Below, piece after piece: positions 28,893-29,360 of a stretch of 29,360 bases of DNA. Both the position numbers and the translations under genes were made by a program. The notes under the pieces are model-generated. The model did no database searches. It was given only the letters and a program-made list of their open reading frames with translations, and was not told where the DNA came from. Each line of letters starts with the position of its first letter. The stretch's first letter is position 1. Origin of the DNA: Candidatus Aminicenantota bacterium (GTDB lineage: Bacteria; Acidobacteriota; Aminicenantia; Aminicenantales; Aminicenantaceae); assembly GCA_030607635.1 (NCBI GenBank), contig JAUWJP010000001.1, positions 1-29,360 on the forward strand, in the 5' to 3' direction.

Positions 28893-28998
28893 GGGTAGTA
28901 GGGAAAGCCAAACCTTCCTTATATTCACCTCCAAGTGAGTACGGTGATTGTACCTGCTGCCTCTCTTATATATATTTTTTCTCAAAAGGAAAACATGA
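28893..28998. other. 106-base gap holding an anti-ribosome-site sequence
   Basis: No gene. ATTCACCTCCAAGT (28923-28936) is the exact 14-base complement of ACTTGGAGGTGAAT at 21816-21829, the ribosome site of the Cys-rich gene. GTAC flanks GGTGATT at 28938-28952. The replication gene's AAAAGGA site is at the end. Confidence 0.45.
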
Positions 28999-29360
28999 AT
29001 GGCTACTGGAGGCTATATAAAAATATGGAGAAAAATAAAGAGTCATGAGTATTGGAAGGAGTCAAGAAAGTTTTCAAAGTTTGAGGCCTGGATGGATCTA
29101 GTAATGACTGCGGCTGGACTTGAATATGAGCTTTACTATCGAGATCAGCTTATAAAATTAAAAAGAGGCCAGATGATTATAGCTGAAAGAAAACTCGGGG
29201 AACGCTGGGGGTGGGGCCGTGAACGAGTCCACAGATTCTTAGCAAATTGCGCCTATAAGAGAGAAATACAGTACCACAGACAAGACCACAGGTTTTCTAT
29301 AATAAGTATTGTAAAATATGCAACTTACAATCCACCGGCGGATTCCGAGCGTAAAGAGAA
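28999..29360 (+). CDS. Replisome-organizer-like replication protein, 3' end outside window
   Basis: Open from ATG 28999 to the edge (120 codons so far). GGYIKIWRKIKSHEYWKESR, then FSKFEAWMDLVMTAAG, LKRGQMIIAERKLGERWGWG and RERVHRFLANCAYKREIQ are typical of the N-terminal winged-helix domain of phage DnaD-like/replisome organizer proteins that bind the phage origin and load helicase. AAAAGGA site before ATG. It lies directly after SSB, completing an early DNA module. The rest of the gene is unseen. Confidence 0.78.
   Translation, partial: MATGGYIKIWRKIKSHEYWKESRKFSKFEAWMDLVMTAAGLEYELYYRDQLIKLKRGQMIIAERKLGERWGWGRERVHRFLANCAYKREIQYHRQDHRFSIISIVKYATYNPPADSERKE

Noticed and set aside
1..29360. 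CRISPR arrays, rRNA or complete tRNA genes, insertion sequences
   Set aside because: No regularly spaced repeats with spacers, no transposase, and no clover-leaf was found on reading both strands.

Overview
This window is part of a tailed double-stranded DNA phage or prophage infecting a bacterium. The evidence is a complete head-packaging and head-completion cluster, strong GGAGG-type ribosome binding sites, sigma70-like promoters, a phage recombination set and a repressor region. The host cannot be named from the sequence. The connector and hub genes directly follow the head genes, and no tape-measure or tail-tube gene is seen, so a short-tailed (podovirus-like) virion is the best guess. 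Integrase and lysis genes are not visible.

Layout. (1) 15228 to 1, minus strand: the late module, in transcription order TerS, TerL, a small membrane protein, portal, an acidic HTH-like protein, scaffold, major capsid protein, an unknown, a beta-helix protein, a small virion-type protein, a head-tail adaptor, a 1363-residue modular tail hub, and a tail-fibre-like protein that runs off the left edge. (2) 15229-15372: divergent control region with a hairpin and three evenly spaced 8-bp palindromes. (3) 15373-19107, plus strand: an HTH protein and a train of very small, mostly overlapping early genes of unknown function, including two pairs of diverged duplicates. (4) 19108-19711: a 604-base gene-free region with an AT-rich block, a GC-rich block, a terminator and a consensus promoter. 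(5) 19712-23120: one operon of an ArdC-type antirestriction protein, a RadC-type JAMM protein, a DUF2958-like protein and small Cys-rich or unknown proteins. Several leaders fold into hairpins or pseudoknots ahead of a recurring TGGAGGTG ribosome site. (6) 23121-24424: regulators, namely an Arc-like RHH protein under a probable self-operator, a two-helix membrane protein facing left, and a 60-residue HTH repressor facing right. The last two share divergent consensus promoters and mirrored operator arms, and the repressor message appears leaderless. (7) 24425-28892: small proteins followed by a recombination module: an accessory protein, a broken RecT-like annealing protein, a PD-(D/E)XK nuclease and SSB. 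(8) 28999 to the right edge: the start of a replisome-organizer-like (DnaD/HTH) replication protein.

How they fit together: after entry, regions 3 and 5 would act early (takeover, protection from restriction), regions 7 and 8 would replicate and recombine DNA, and region 1 would build and fill heads. Region 6 looks like a lysogeny-type switch, which suggests a temperate phage, but this is inferred. The points most worth a second look are the shared Asp-Pro-Leu C-terminal tails in the recombination module, the pseudoknotted leaders of the antidefence operon, the leaderless repressor with mirrored promoters, two related non-coding elements that bracket 19.2-24.3 kb, and the disrupted RecT-like gene.
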